DNA of 37,654 nucleotides. Origin: Nemertoderma westbladi. Taxonomy: Eukaryota; Xenacoelomorpha; Nemertodermatida; Nemertodermatidae. The stretch spans positions 1 to 37,654 of the forward strand of contig JAUCBJ010008286.1 of assembly GCA_032718475.1 (NCBI GenBank), in the 5' to 3' direction. Made by a program: the position numbers and the translations under genes. Positions 37,412 through 37,654 of the stretch are shown piece by piece. The notes under the pieces are model-generated. The model was not told the DNA's origin, did not search any database, and saw nothing but the letters and a program-made list of their open reading frames with translations. Numbering within the stretch: the stretch's first letter is position 1; every line of letters begins with the position of its first letter.

Positions 37412-37654
37412 GTACGTTGATATGTTTAAAATAGAGGATAGCATTTGCAATACAATTATTACAACCATATAAATTAAGACATTAATTACATTATAAACAC
37501 ATCATGTAAATGTAAATGTCGTTGCCTGATACACTCAGCTTGTGTAATCACAGAATCAACCGGTTTTATATAGCTGCTGTCGGCATGCTGGATTGCGGAT
37601 ATATGTATATATATTATTAAAGCAAAATATAGTGCTCTGAGTTGTCCTCGTGTC
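37412..37654 (+). other. Start of the first intron of the mucin-like gene
   Basis: Begins GTACGTTGATATG. AT-rich with no supported gene up to the window end. Confidence 0.6.

Overview
This is a stretch of animal nuclear DNA dominated by transposable elements, mostly read on the minus strand. The mix of BEL/Pao LTR elements, a CR1/L2-type LINE, a Penelope-like fragment, tRNA-derived Pol III promoters, a TTAA-flanked DNA transposon and a mucin-like first exon with a splice donor points to an invertebrate metazoan, probably aquatic. I cannot name the species. There are no bacterial operons, rRNA genes or CRISPR arrays. Genes without a host-gene signature are retroelement genes, most of them broken.

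Layout. A 126-bp satellite array fills 1-848, followed by a G-rich spacer. A LINE on the minus strand occupies 1584-17483, but its ORF1 is split by a 12.4-kb BEL/Pao element (element 1, 4618-17006). Element 1 has 1244/1245-bp LTRs beginning TG and ending CA on its coding strand, a 5-bp target duplication AGTGT, and only 4 substitutions plus one 1-bp indel between its LTRs. Joining the flanks at AGTGT restores the LINE ORF1 frame through to its stop. Element 1 encodes gag and an aspartic protease but has lost reverse transcriptase, most of RNase H and integrase, so it must have moved recently with enzymes supplied by another element.

From about 31 kb down to 19.9 kb lies a second, older BEL/Pao element (element 2): a gag C-terminal zinc-knuckle region, protease, RT, RNase H and an integrase N-terminal remnant, broken by stops, frameshifts and a 1.1-kb foreign segment. 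Its integrase core is gone. A 1364-bp TTAA-flanked, MITE-like transposon sits inside one of its downstream ORFs.

The most interesting content is downstream of pol in both elements, where an env gene would sit in an env-bearing element. Both carry related ORFs encoding a zinc-knuckle protein: three CCHC-type knuckles followed by a conserved segment containing WExxADxH. Element 2 has a large version (ORFs A to E, about 3.7 kb without the inserted transposon); element 1 has a condensed version (7229-5940). This looks like a lineage-specific accessory protein of these BEL/Pao elements rather than an envelope. Its function is unknown.

The right third (31-37.6 kb) holds two tRNA-like sequences, a degenerate retroelement C-terminal domain on the plus strand, a Penelope-like RT fragment, and finally at 37178-37411 what looks like the first exon of a host gene for a secreted mucin-like protein.
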